This document shows positions 16,464 to 25,836 of a stretch of DNA of 46,488 bases, one piece after another (the stretch's first letter is position 1; each line of letters opens with the position of its first letter). Both the position numbers and the translations under genes were made by a program. The stretch is from positions 1 to 46,488 of the forward strand of contig JAAZCA010000016.1 in the NCBI GenBank assembly GCA_012513515.1. Reading direction: 5' to 3'. The DNA comes from Myxococcales bacterium. Its GTDB lineage: Bacteria > UBA10199 > 2-02-FULL-44-16 > JAAZCA01. Below the pieces are notes generated by a model. That model made no database searches and was not told where the DNA came from. It saw only the letters and a list, made by a program, of their open reading frames with translations.

Positions 16464-17849
16464 CTAGAGCTTCACGACGTCGAGATACTTAGGAATCTCC
16501 ACATTCCAATGAAGCTCATTCTCGATGCGCCGCTTCAAACCCAGGCAGGCATCGGGCTCCCCATGGACGAGGAAGGTCTTTTTCGGCGGCGATTCGAATC
16601 CGCGAAGCCACCTGAGGATGTCGTCGTAGTCGGCGTGCGCCGAGAGAGAGTCCATAAATTCGATCTGAGAGTTAACCACGACCGGCATGCCGTGGATCTT
16701 GATCGCTTTTGCGCCATCGAGGATTGAACGCCCGCGCGTTCCGGCCGCCTGAAATCCCGTCATCACAAGGGTACTCTTCGGATCGGGAAGGTAGGCCTTC
16801 AGATGATGCAGAATTCTCCCGCCTGTCATCATCCCCGATGATGAGAGGATTATCGCCGGTTCCTGAAGCACATTGAGCTGTTTGGACTCCTCGGGATCAT
16901 GCACCATGACGAGCTTCGATGGACGAAATGCCTTCTCCCCCTCGGCTTTTACCCTGTCGTTGAAGACGCTCTGCTCCGCAGCGTATTTCAGATAGATGTC
17001 GGTGGCATCGATGGCGAGCGGACTGTTGAGATATATAGGCACATCTGGAAGTCGGCCCTCTTCGTCCAGATGCCTGAGGATGAAAAGAACCTCTTGAGTC
17101 CTGCCGACGGCAAACGCTGGAATGACGACCTTTCCACCGCGCGCTACGGTAGTGTTTATTATCTTTTCAAACCTGTCGAAGACGTTCTCCTCAATGTGCA
17201 GTTTGTCACCGTATGTGGACTCCAGCACGAGATAATTCACCGACTTGACGTGTCCCGGATCCACTGAGATCAGGGAGTCGTAGGTTCCCAGGTCCCCTGC
17301 GAACATGATATTGAATTTGCGGTGTTTTTCCTTCACCGAAATGTTGATCATACGCGAACCCAGTATGTGCCCGGCGGGACGCAGCATCATCCTCACTTCG
17401 TCGGAAAGTTCGTGCCACTCCCTGTCCTCCACCCCTTTAAGCGAGGATAGAGAATTCACCGCGTCCTGGTACGTATAGAGGGCCATCGGGTGTTCGTGTT
17501 TTGAAAAGCCCTTCTTGGCGGCAAACTTCGCATCTTCCTCCTGTATGTAGCCGGCATCCGGCAGCAGGATCTTGCAAAGTTCGACGGTCGGCTCCGAAGC
17601 GAAGACATTTCCCTTGAATCCGTCACGAACGATTATGGGTATATAGCCGCTGTGATCTATATGGGCGTGGGTCAGCATCACCGCATTTAGCGCCTTGAGA
17701 TCGACGGGAAAGGGATGCCAGTTTCTCCTTCGCAGATCTTTCAGCCCCTGATAAAGACCGCAGTCGACCAGCCAGGAGTGGGTCTGGTTGGACAGATGAA
17801 ATTTTGAGCCTGTTACTGTTTCGGTCGCGCCTAGGAATTGTAGTTTCAC
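16464..17849 (-). CDS. Beta-CASP metallo-beta-lactamase-fold RNase
   Basis: This is a CPSF/Ysh1-like RNA nuclease. From GTG at 17849 it is 461 residues, beginning VKLQFLGATETVTGSKF, the standard start of the family. The zinc motif HAHIDH lies at about residues 61-66. LRPAGHILGSRMI, FAGDLGTYD, the beta-CASP insert (VVIPAFAVGRTQEVLFIL, SSGMMTGGRILHHL) and DSLSAHADYDDILRWL follow. The frame is open to 17972, but that would overlap hemW and adds unrelated sequence. GGGGGG lies 12 bases upstream of the GTG. Substrates are unknown. Confidence 0.9.
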   Translation of the reverse strand: MKLQFLGATETVTGSKFHLSNQTHSWLVDCGLYQGLKDLRRRNWHPFPVDLKALNAVMLTHAHIDHSGYIPIIVRDGFKGNVFASEPTVELCKILLPDAGYIQEEDAKFAAKKGFSKHEHPMALYTYQDAVNSLSSLKGVEDREWHELSDEVRMMLRPAGHILGSRMINISVKEKHRKFNIMFAGDLGTYDSLISVDPGHVKSVNYLVLESTYGDKLHIEENVFDRFEKIINTTVARGGKVVIPAFAVGRTQEVLFILRHLDEEGRLPDVPIYLNSPLAIDATDIYLKYAAEQSVFNDRVKAEGEKAFRPSKLVMVHDPEESKQLNVLQEPAIILSSSGMMTGGRILHHLKAYLPDPKSTLVMTGFQAAGTRGRSILDGAKAIKIHGMPVVVNSQIEFMDSLSAHADYDDILRWLRGFESPPKKTFLVHGEPDACLGLKRRIENELHWNVEIPKYLDVVKL

Positions 17850-17925
17850 TAAGTTTTCAAGCCCCCCTTCAAGCGGAATGGCACATTTTACGCCGCGATG
17901 GCATAAAAAAGCAAGATATCTAATT

Positions 17926-19080
17926 TTACATGGCGAACTCGGAAAAAATTTGGTCCGATATTTCGATTCCACGATCGGTCAGCGCTATCCTCTTTTCATC
18001 GCGCAGAATGAGCCCACGATCGGCCAGAGATGAGAGGGTTTCCGAATAAAAGTCATCAACGCTTCCGCCGAAAATCTCGCAAAAGCGCGAAAGCTCGATT
18101 CCGCGTGTCATGCGAAGCCCCATGAACATGAACTCGAGCGCTCCCTGTTTTTTATGTATAGATTCTTCTGAGGAGAGAAATTCCCCTTTCATATATTTTC
18201 CAATTTCACGCGAAACGCAACGTCTCACTCCGAATGAGTTTTTCACGCCCATAAGAAATGAAGCCGCAGATGGTCCGAGGCCCAGATATTCACCATATTC
18301 CCAGTAATTGACGTTGTGACGAGATTCCATTTCCGGCTTCGCGTAATTGGATATCTCGTAACGATTCCAACCTACACGCCGAAGCATCCGCGAAATCATC
18401 CTCATCTGTTTAAGCTGCTCCTCTTCCGATGGCAGCTTCAACTCGCCGGAAAGAACTTTTTTCTGGAGTTGGGTTCCCTCCTCCACGTTAAGGCAGTATG
18501 CGGAGACATGCGCAGGGAAAAACATCATGAGAAGGCGGAGGTCCTCCTCCAGATCAGCCATCGATGTTCCCGGAATCGAATATATGATATCGGTGCTCAG
18601 GTTTGAAAATCCGGCATCCTGCGCCTGTGCTATGGCGCGCATCGCATCCGAAGGGGTGTGAATCCTGCCCAGGATTTTCAGGTTTCTCTCGTTGAACGAC
18701 TGCACGCCGATGGAGACCCTGTTGATCCCGGCCGATCTGAGCTCGCTAAACCAGGCCGCTTCTGCCGTAGCCGGATTGACCTCGCATGATATCTCCGCCT
18801 CAGGAACGATATGAAATTTCTCGGCGAGTCCGTCGAGCATGGAACGAAAAAAATCCGGCGATAGCATCGACGGAGTCCCTCCCCCGAAATATATGCTGCC
18901 GACCTCGCGCCCCTCTATCGGAAAAATATCGAGCTCGCTCTCGAGCTGAGAGATAAGTGCCGAGGCATATCCTGATTCATCGACCGAACCGCGCGCCACA
19001 GGAATCGAAAAAAAGTCGCAGTAGCGGCACTTCGCCATGCAAAAAGGGATGTGAACGTAGATACCTATTTTATTCTTCAT
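17926..19080 (-). CDS. hemW: Radical SAM heme chaperone HemW
   Basis: HemW is a radical SAM protein related to HemN that acts as a heme chaperone, not as a coproporphyrinogen oxidase. From ATG at 19080 it has 384 residues. It starts MKNKIGIYVHIPFCMAKCRYC, with the CxxxCxxC cluster motif at C14, C18 and C21. IYFGGGTPSML, SCEVNPATA, NRVSIGVQSFNERNLKILGRIH and a C-terminal HemN-like domain follow. GGGGTGGG precedes the ATG. The longer frame to 19221 encodes an implausible extension and is not used. Confidence 0.92.
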   Translation of the reverse strand: MKNKIGIYVHIPFCMAKCRYCDFFSIPVARGSVDESGYASALISQLESELDIFPIEGREVGSIYFGGGTPSMLSPDFFRSMLDGLAEKFHIVPEAEISCEVNPATAEAAWFSELRSAGINRVSIGVQSFNERNLKILGRIHTPSDAMRAIAQAQDAGFSNLSTDIIYSIPGTSMADLEEDLRLLMMFFPAHVSAYCLNVEEGTQLQKKVLSGELKLPSEEEQLKQMRMISRMLRRVGWNRYEISNYAKPEMESRHNVNYWEYGEYLGLGPSAASFLMGVKNSFGVRRCVSREIGKYMKGEFLSSEESIHKKQGALEFMFMGLRMTRGIELSRFCEIFGGSVDDFYSETLSSLADRGLILRDEKRIALTDRGIEISDQIFSEFAM

Positions 19081-19270
19081 CCCACCCCGATTAGGCCAAA
19101 ATATATGGGCGAGCAAGGACCATCCCTGCCCGCCCATTATGGTGAAGAAAAAGCACGACAAAACCCTCGAAGCGATGAGGGCAAATATCATCGGCAAAAT
19201 TTTCTGCAAGAACTTTCGCAAAACCGGTCGATATTTTTATAACTTATTGAAATTATTATGAATATCTAAT

Positions 19271-19299
19271 TTGACTGTTCTATGATCAGAGTGTATAGC
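19271..19299 (+). promoter_or_regulatory. Probable promoter placing +1 at the next ATG
   Basis: TTGACT (19271-19276), 17 bases, TATAGC (19294-19299). The ATG at 19306 follows the -10 by exactly 6 bases and no Shine-Dalgarno is visible, so the transcript would be leaderless or nearly so. Confidence 0.45.
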
Positions 19300-19305
19300 C
19301 TCAGC

Positions 19306-20382
19306 ATGGCAAGGCCGCCGATAAATTCGGTTCCACTCGATGGAATAACGCTCAAGGGAGCGGTCGCCGCCCTCTGCGAAGACCGTGGATTCGTCTCAAT
19401 CGATCTTCCCTTTGCAGGCTCCGGAAAAAAGAGATTTACCGTCGTGGCTTCGATGCCGAAGAGCTGCTTCAGCATGGCTGGAGGCTTTATCACCATCGAC
19501 GGCCACGTCACCATCGACTCCCCCATAGAAGCGCTCAGGCGATTCACGGAAGGCTCCAGAGAAATAGCCGAAGATCCGCAGCTCCCATTTTCCGGCGGAA
19601 TAATAGGATACATAGGTTTCGAGGCGGCCAAGGCATTGCTCGGCTTTGCACCGGCAGAAGGATTTTCGAGACTGCCTCAATGTATGCTGGGTTTCTACGA
19701 CAACTTCCTGCTATTCGACCACATCGAAAATACGGTACGCGCAGTAAGCTCATCTGAAAATGATATATCCATAACAGCGCTTTCCGACAGGGCCCGCATC
19801 GCCTCAGCGACGTGGCAGATTCCCTCAGGGAGCCGGAGCACAAACGGGGACTTCAGGCTCTTACCAAAAGACTCATCCTTTGATCGCATCGCCAAAAACG
19901 CCTTCGACTGGCTTCGATCCGAAGCGCTGGAAAGATTTCATATGGTGAGACATGCCGAACGCCCCGCACCGAGTATGATGCTTCGTGATTTCATATGCTC
20001 TGGAAGCAAGTCCAGCATAAATTTTTCCTTCACACACGAGGGAGCGGCCTGCGAATTCTGTTCATCGGAAAATATAGCATTCTGCGGGGATGGGACCCAC
20101 AGCATAGGCGACATAATCTCCAGATTTCCGGCTCCATCGGCGACTGGCACCCCTCGCTCTGCGGCAATCGCGTGCATCGAGGCCGGGGAGCGTAACCACA
20201 GGACCTTCTATGGCGGAGGTTTTGGAACGATCAGCGGAAAGACCAGCTCCTTCTGGACGATAAGCAGCTCCTCATCTTTCGTGGATGGGACTATACGCAC
20301 GACCGCCGGCGCAGACATCCTGGCCGACTCGCATCCTGCAGCCGTAAAAAAAATTATGGATAAAAAACTTCTTGGGGTGTGA
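19306..20382 (+). CDS. Degenerate chorismate-binding (TrpE/PabB-like) protein
   Basis: The N-terminal half resembles component I of anthranilate or aminodeoxychorismate synthase (PFSGGIIGYIGFEAAKALLG, then LGFYDNFLLFDH). The last 100 residues follow the chorismate-binding domain: FPAPSATGTPRSAAIACIEA matches the SGTPK segment and FYGGGFGTISG the GGxxG turn, with ILADSHPAAVKK near the end. Between them the PIAGTxxRG and ERAEHxMLVDLxRND regions, which hold catalytic and magnesium-binding residues, are gone. At 358 residues it is about 100 shorter than active enzymes. Chorismate chemistry is unlikely. The start is taken at the probable leaderless ATG; ATG at 19282 would add 8 residues. It is convergent with the next gene, stops abutting. 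Confidence 0.6.
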   Translation: MARPPINSVPLDGITLKGAVAALCEDRGFVSIDLPFAGSGKKRFTVVASMPKSCFSMAGGFITIDGHVTIDSPIEALRRFTEGSREIAEDPQLPFSGGIIGYIGFEAAKALLGFAPAEGFSRLPQCMLGFYDNFLLFDHIENTVRAVSSSENDISITALSDRARIASATWQIPSGSRSTNGDFRLLPKDSSFDRIAKNAFDWLRSEALERFHMVRHAERPAPSMMLRDFICSGSKSSINFSFTHEGAACEFCSSENIAFCGDGTHSIGDIISRFPAPSATGTPRSAAIACIEAGERNHRTFYGGGFGTISGKTSSFWTISSSSSFVDGTIRTTAGADILADSHPAAVKKIMDKKLLGV

Positions 20383-22827
20383 TTATCTTCCGCCTGTGAC
20401 TATTCTTTCGAATACGTAATCCATCACGCGCTCGTTTCCTATCTTTTCGACCGCCCCCCAAAACTCATCTTCGTGGGAAGCGACGTCTATCTCGCGCAGC
20501 GGCGCAACCGTTATCTCGAAATTCACATCGGAAATCATCGCATTGATCGCGGAATTTTCCGAAGGAGAGAGGTTTTCCCTGAACTCACGACGGCTCACGA
20601 GGCTCCATGTGTCTCCGAATAGAAGCGCTTTTATCAACGTGCGCAACTCCGCTGATCTCCACCTCTGCACGACCCCTTCTCCATCGGAGGCGGACTCGTT
20701 CAGATCGGAATTGGCGAATATAAGCGCAAGCCCCATCGAGGCCTCTCGCCCCATCCCGGATTCAAAAAGATTCGACATGTACAGCTTTATTTCAGCAGCC
20801 CTGTATTCGGCATCTCCTACGCTCGAGAGCCTGGCTATATCCCATTCCAGCGCCCTCGCCGCGGCGAAGCCCTTTGCGGAAGGAGTGCCCCCTTCGGACG
20901 AAAAACCCTCCCGCGCGCGAATGGACAATCCATCTTCCAGATGCGGCATCAGCGCGGAGATGGCGGAATCATCCGCAGCCTCATCGTCGTCAAACATGTT
21001 GGACGATATCGTCTCAATGCCCAGATAATCTTCCCACGCGTAAAAACCGTTGACATCGATGCCGAGCATCGAAGCCATATCGTATTGCAGATCGACTATC
21101 CCTCTAGAACCTCCCCTGTCGAACAGGGGCGTAAACTGCGCGGCGAGTTTCATGGATTTGAAAATCAAGGTTCTCCATTGATCCGCACGGAGAGGAAGCA
21201 CGCCTTCGTAATAAAGCTTGAGATGCGCATTAAAACTTTCCATTATGAGACCGTTCTCCATCGATGACGGTCCCATTCGCAGCTGCGATATGATCATCGA
21301 AACCAGGCGGTCGCGAAGGCTGGAGCCCGGCATCTCGATGGGTATCTGCTTGTATGCGCTTTCGCCGCCCGGCATGCCAACTCCGAAGAGGCCGCGCTGA
21401 TTGTAAGTATGAACTCCGCGTCGCCACCCTTGCGAAACGGTTTCGGAAGGGGCGGTGATAAAGGCCCTATTAGTTCCAGACTCCTTCCATCCTGCAAAGA
21501 CGAGTTTTTCTCCGTCGCGGAAAAAATGTCGCTCAACGGGAATGCCGGATATCGTCCCTGAAACTATGACTTCATCTTTATCCCCTGAAATATCGCGCAC
21601 CGGCGCAAATTCGAGATCGGCATCTTCATCAGAGGCGATATCTTCAGAGGAAGCATACGGCCTGCCGGAAAGCGAAGAGATGGGTGAAAAAAGCTTACCG
21701 ACAGGGAATGCTGTCCGGGGTGCACTTCCTCTTGTTTTGCTTTCAACTTCCGCCCTCTTTGAAGCCCCGAGTTTCGTGGCCATTCGATTCGGATCGGCGG
21801 ATGATTTTGCAAACACGCTTCCGACACCCCTCCCTTTTTCAGGGAGCGATGCCGGGTCACTGATAAAATCCGCATCCGGGGCTGCTGGATAAGCTGCTAG
21901 TTCGCCCGCGGAGGATAGAGAAGCTTTGGACGCCTGATGTGCTTTTAATGAATGTTCCTTGAGGGCTCCGCCCAAAGGGGTCGATCGAAAATCGTCGGAG
22001 AAAAACTGCCAATGGGAACCTGATGCTACATCCCTAGCCGAAGCGAAATCATCAGAAAGATCGAGGGACTGCGATGACCCTGATGAAGATGCTGAAGGAG
22101 ACTCTCTCTCCGCCGATTTTTCGCCAGCCCCCTCGACCTCCATTCCTTCTGAAAGTTCCGCGCTCCGATAGGCTTCAACGGAGAATGGCTCAACGAAACC
22201 CGAAGCTGCTTTTACATCGTCCTTAGATTCCGAAGGGGATGAAGCTGTTATTTGCAGATCCAGAGATGGCCTAAGAATATTTTTTTTCGCAGCTGCTGCA
22301 ACATTCTGAAAAGTTGAAGTCAGAACCTCCGGGAAAATCTCATCGAGGGGGAGCTGCGCACCGACACCCGTCGCAAGCGCTCCGCCATTTTTAAGCGAGT
22401 CAGCGACTGAAAGGATGGAGAGCGCCCTCGAACCGGCGACTATCTCCTGCCTCTTGTCGTGCGTGACCGCTTCAGCCAAAAAAGGATTTACACTGGAAAT
22501 CACACTTTGGGACTGCTGCCAAAAGGCCCTAAATTGCGAAGAAGCCGAAAGCGCAAAAGTTCCCGATGCCGCAGTTGGTGTAAAAGCGGGCATAGAAAGG
22601 GGCACGGGCTGCAAAACAGGCAGACCGACGACCGGAAAAGCGCTTACAGGTGCTTTTGCTATCATTTCCCTGTGCGCGGGCGAAAAAACGCAAAGACCCG
22701 CAACCCTCCTCTGTACGATGTCGTTATCGGACAGCTTTTGCTCAAGTTGCTTAATTTTGAAAAAATTTTCACAGCCAATCATTAGAAAGAGTGAAAAGCA
22801 GATCAAATACTTTTCATGCCGAAGCAA
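20383..22827 (-). CDS. Large Ser/Ala-rich putative lipoprotein, unknown function
   Basis: I do not recognise this 814-residue protein. From TTG at 22827 it has a basic start, a hydrophobic stretch and Cys at LMIGC, a plausible though imperfect lipobox, so export is likely. The first half (to about residue 420) is low-complexity, rich in Ser, Ala, Pro and acidic residues, and probably disordered. The second half is ordered, starting near DEVIVSGTISGIPVERHFF, with helical segments (LRDRLVSMIISQL, LEWDIARLSSV). No catalytic motif is evident. The frame opens at another TTG (22881) that lacks a ribosome site. It is divergent from the AAA+-like gene and ends against the TrpE-like gene. Confidence 0.6.
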   Translation of the reverse strand: MLRHEKYLICFSLFLMIGCENFFKIKQLEQKLSDNDIVQRRVAGLCVFSPAHREMIAKAPVSAFPVVGLPVLQPVPLSMPAFTPTAASGTFALSASSQFRAFWQQSQSVISSVNPFLAEAVTHDKRQEIVAGSRALSILSVADSLKNGGALATGVGAQLPLDEIFPEVLTSTFQNVAAAAKKNILRPSLDLQITASSPSESKDDVKAASGFVEPFSVEAYRSAELSEGMEVEGAGEKSAERESPSASSSGSSQSLDLSDDFASARDVASGSHWQFFSDDFRSTPLGGALKEHSLKAHQASKASLSSAGELAAYPAAPDADFISDPASLPEKGRGVGSVFAKSSADPNRMATKLGASKRAEVESKTRGSAPRTAFPVGKLFSPISSLSGRPYASSEDIASDEDADLEFAPVRDISGDKDEVIVSGTISGIPVERHFFRDGEKLVFAGWKESGTNRAFITAPSETVSQGWRRGVHTYNQRGLFGVGMPGGESAYKQIPIEMPGSSLRDRLVSMIISQLRMGPSSMENGLIMESFNAHLKLYYEGVLPLRADQWRTLIFKSMKLAAQFTPLFDRGGSRGIVDLQYDMASMLGIDVNGFYAWEDYLGIETISSNMFDDDEAADDSAISALMPHLEDGLSIRAREGFSSEGGTPSAKGFAAARALEWDIARLSSVGDAEYRAAEIKLYMSNLFESGMGREASMGLALIFANSDLNESASDGEGVVQRWRSAELRTLIKALLFGDTWSLVSRREFRENLSPSENSAINAMISDVNFEITVAPLREIDVASHEDEFWGAVEKIGNERVMDYVFERIVTGGR

Positions 22828-22909
22828 CCTCGACCTTTTAGATCCGATAACTATGCAGAGGATAAACAATGGCGGTAACAATGACAGAGCTAATTGACAG
22901 AACTAATAC

Positions 22910-22955
22910 GCAACATTCCCATTTTTTCGCCGATAATAGCTATGAAGCCCGGGGG
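22910..22955 (+). promoter_or_regulatory. 46-bp conserved element, copy 1 (sigma-28-like box)
   Basis: This 46-bp stretch matches 25837-25882 with only two differences. It holds GCAACATT, 11 bases, GCCGATAA (22929-22936). The second half equals the FliA -10 consensus and the spacing is right, although the -35 matches TAAAGTTT at only 4 of 8 positions. Downstream, ATGAAGCCCGGGGG is also conserved; from ATG 22942 the frame is open into the following gene. It lies 53 bases before that gene's start. Confidence 0.75.
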
Positions 22956-23007
22956 CTGGCTTACATTCCTTTATTTTTCAATAGGTTCGGTTGAAAGGAG
23001 TTTTCCT

Positions 23008-25704
23008 ATGTTTTCAGGCGGAAAGACAGATATAGCTAGAACCGGTTTATCGCGCCGCGGTTGCGGACATAACGGCACCACCTGTGAAAGTAACGAGGAA
23101 TATCCGGTTTGCGCATCCGCAAGCCGGCAAGAATCGGAGATCCCTTCCACCTATGTCAGTGTAGGAAGCAATACAAGGCTCTTCGATATTCCGGGAAGGC
23201 TCCTCGGATTTGTGAATTTAAGGTCACTTACACCAAAGGAAACTGCCAAAGTACGCGTCGACGAGGATGGAAATGTAGGGTCCAGATACAATATTTCCGG
23301 CATAGCCGGGGTTTGCCGTTCGGATGAAGAGTTCATATTCGACGCCAAAGGCAATATCGTTCCGGAAGAAATCGTTCAGCTGCACAAGGAACAGTTAGGA
23401 GCACTCGCGGGTCTTTTGGAGCAGAACAAGCTAAACGACACTCAGACATCCTATCTGAGAGATCTAGCCGAAACTATGAAGGGCTACAGGAAGGACTACG
23501 CATTCTTCGGATATTCCGACGATATCGGCAAAGAGGGAGCGCTTGCGCTCTACAACCAGTTGAAGCCATTCGACCAAGGATACGACGAAGGCGGTATAAA
23601 GCTCACGGTAGAAGAGATGCGCACCGTCGCGCAGATCGCCGGAATGAACGAGGATGATTTCAGATGCGCTTCGGGAGAATGCCCCGGCCTCAATGAAGAT
23701 TTCGAATCGGAGGGGCTAAATGCGACGGGGAGGTACCTCTTCAAGGCTGTGGGGCCCGGTAGACCGGAGAGGATAGAAGATTTCATAAAACTAATTAAGG
23801 AGTCAGGGGATGCGATTGATCGGGAAAAAAAGGCAAAGATCATAGAATATCTGGAAACTGTCAAAAGCTTCCAGACTCAACAGTTTGACCAACAGATGGA
23901 AGCAAGCAAAAAAATGACTGAATCTCAGCTCGAGGTGGCCCGCGAACAGATGGACCAGATGGCCATGTGGCAAAAACTGGCGATCCTTCTTCAGCTGCTT
24001 TTCATAGGCATAATAGGATGGGACAGATTCGTGCAGGCCTACAAGAAAATTGCAGGCAAGGAGCTCGCCGTATCCGACTTCAGCAAAGTCGTCAAAGGGA
24101 TGCTTAAGATCAACCCTACCCTGGAAATGACAGGCAGAGTTGAAGAAGCGCACGAAGCATGGAGAAAAACGGACACCCCGGGATTCCGAGGCATAATGTT
24201 CGACGAGCTCCCTAGGGAGGGGAAAGACTCTGTAGCGCTTCAGATGCTCATATTGAAAGAAAAAAGGGATCCCTCCGTTCCCAAAGACATGCTAGATGCC
24301 CCTGTTTATAAAATAAACGCGGCTGAATTTCAGTCAGGCACAAAGTACAGAGGCACTGTGGCCGACAAAGTCGCAAAGATAAGAAAGCTAGCCGAGAGAG
24401 GACCGGTTGTAGTATACATTTCAGAAATCGATCTTATATTCGCCAGCGGCAGCACATCAGATGGGGCATCCGAACAGGTAGGAAAGCTGATGCTCGACCT
24501 TTTGGAAGATCCTAAAGTTCAAAAAAATCTCGTCATCATAGGGACTACGAGCAGAGGGGGAAGATTCACACCTAAGAGCGAAGAACGCCCTGACGGCATG
24601 AAAACGATGATAGAGACTTTTCCGGATTTAGACGGAAGGTTTAACTGGGTAAAGATTCATAGATATACCCTCGCCGAGGTCATCCAAATCGCTACGGGCG
24701 AAAACTCTTCTGTAAAAAAGAAATATTCCGACTTTTATCGAGTCGAAATCCCGAATGAAATCATGGATGCCTCTGCAAAGGCGGGAGAGCACTTCTATAG
24801 AGCTAATCATCCAACCCTTGCAAGATTCCCGGCATTCACCCAGGTGATAGAAAATGCCTGCCGAATGGCGAGGGATTCCGGCTCAGCAATCGTTACTATG
24901 GATCATGTTTCGAGAGCGATATCTGAAATTACAAAAACGTCAATCTCGCTAGAGGAATTGACTAAAGTCGCAAGTATGAGCATTGAGGAGGTGGAAAAGC
25001 CGCTATGGGATGGAACGGCAGAAGGGCTGAAGACCTTTAAAGTTGCGGCCGCCGAAAACCCAATGTTCGACGTTGATGCAAGGTTTGAAGAAATGATCAG
25101 AACCGATCCGATCTTTGGAGGAGAAGTGGAAAGCTATTCCAGACTTGAAGGGAATTTTGCCCGCATGGTCACCGACATGTCGGTCGCCTACTGGGAATCT
25201 TTGGGCAAAGAGGAAAAAATACGGTTCTTGCGAGCATCCGCCGTAAACGATCCTACAGGAAGACGCGTAATGAGAGAGGTAAACGGGATCCCGGCGATAA
25301 TAGTCGAGCAGTTCGTGAGAACAGCGACGGATGAATGTCCATCGTTGGAGAGACTGGATCTAATCGCATCCGGTAAAATCGTCGAAGCAGTTGGAGCCAG
25401 GGTTCAAGGTGGCAGAGTGGCCACTCGCCAGCTCTCGGAAGAAGAATTAAACATCCTTGAGGCTGACACCGAATATCAAAAAATGGACGCCAGAGGAAAA
25501 GAACAGGCAAAGCTCCAGTTGCGCATGATCTTGTCGAGCGCCGAACTTCAGAAGGTCAATGGCTTCAATAGGGCCGATGCCGCTTCCGTCGGAAAGTTCA
25601 CCAAACAATTTGTGGAGCGAAGAGGGGAGAGGATAGAGCAGCTCAAGCGGGATCGTAAACGAGGCGAACGCGGGAGAAGGATAGATCCGAGATTCGCATT
25701 CTGA
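23008..25704 (+). CDS. Membrane-anchored ClpA/B-like AAA+ protein with altered Walker motifs
   Basis: The 898-residue protein starts at ATG 23008 behind AAAGGAG. Residues 1-270 are unfamiliar and contain several cysteines. A coiled coil rich in Gln/Met (about 285-318) leads into one membrane segment (about 320-340, LAILLQLLFIGIIGW). Residues about 390-650 follow the first AAA+ domain of ClpA/ClpB: the pore-loop motif SGTKYRG, Walker B position VVVYISEID, sensor-1 NLVIIGTTS, arginine-finger region LDGRFNWVKI, and a helical lid. Walker A reads LPREGKDS instead of GxxGxGKT, and Walker B has Ser for the first Asp, so ATP hydrolysis is doubtful. The C-terminal 240 residues are unfamiliar, helical and highly charged. 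Function unknown. Confidence 0.7.
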   Translation: MFSGGKTDIARTGLSRRGCGHNGTTCESNEEYPVCASASRQESEIPSTYVSVGSNTRLFDIPGRLLGFVNLRSLTPKETAKVRVDEDGNVGSRYNISGIAGVCRSDEEFIFDAKGNIVPEEIVQLHKEQLGALAGLLEQNKLNDTQTSYLRDLAETMKGYRKDYAFFGYSDDIGKEGALALYNQLKPFDQGYDEGGIKLTVEEMRTVAQIAGMNEDDFRCASGECPGLNEDFESEGLNATGRYLFKAVGPGRPERIEDFIKLIKESGDAIDREKKAKIIEYLETVKSFQTQQFDQQMEASKKMTESQLEVAREQMDQMAMWQKLAILLQLLFIGIIGWDRFVQAYKKIAGKELAVSDFSKVVKGMLKINPTLEMTGRVEEAHEAWRKTDTPGFRGIMFDELPREGKDSVALQMLILKEKRDPSVPKDMLDAPVYKINAAEFQSGTKYRGTVADKVAKIRKLAERGPVVVYISEIDLIFASGSTSDGASEQVGKLMLDLLEDPKVQKNLVIIGTTSRGGRFTPKSEERPDGMKTMIETFPDLDGRFNWVKIHRYTLAEVIQIATGENSSVKKKYSDFYRVEIPNEIMDASAKAGEHFYRANHPTLARFPAFTQVIENACRMARDSGSAIVTMDHVSRAISEITKTSISLEELTKVASMSIEEVEKPLWDGTAEGLKTFKVAAAENPMFDVDARFEEMIRTDPIFGGEVESYSRLEGNFARMVTDMSVAYWESLGKEEKIRFLRASAVNDPTGRRVMREVNGIPAIIVEQFVRTATDECPSLERLDLIASGKIVEAVGARVQGGRVATRQLSEEELNILEADTEYQKMDARGKEQAKLQLRMILSSAELQKVNGFNRADAASVGKFTKQFVERRGERIEQLKRDRKRGERGRRIDPRFAF

Positions 25705-25728
25705 TTAAAACGATGAAGATTAGAACTC

Positions 25729-25763
25729 ATAAGGGAGGGGCATCCCTCTCCCTTATCTTTTTC
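25729..25763 (+). terminator. Rho-independent terminator after the AAA+-like gene
   Basis: ATAAGGGAG pairs with CTCCCTTAT, extended inside by GGG/CCC around a CAT loop, and is followed by CTTTTTC. It lies 25 bases past the stop. It separates this gene from the next, which therefore needs its own promoter. Confidence 0.85.
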
Positions 25764-25836
25764 ATCCGAGCCGGCCCATAGATTAAAGTAAATAAAATCA
25801 TATAGTTAAGAGCAAAAATGCTTTTTGTAAGATCAA

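Noticed and set aside
19317-19324. Third GCCGATAA box
   Set aside because: It lies inside the TrpE-like coding region, has no matching upstream box or flanking similarity to the 46-bp element, and no gene starts just downstream.
22894-23007. N-terminal extension of the AAA+-like gene back to 22894
   Set aside because: It is translation of the 46-bp element and its flank; a good AAAGGAG and ATG lie at 23008. Only the part from ATG 22942 is kept as a remote possibility.
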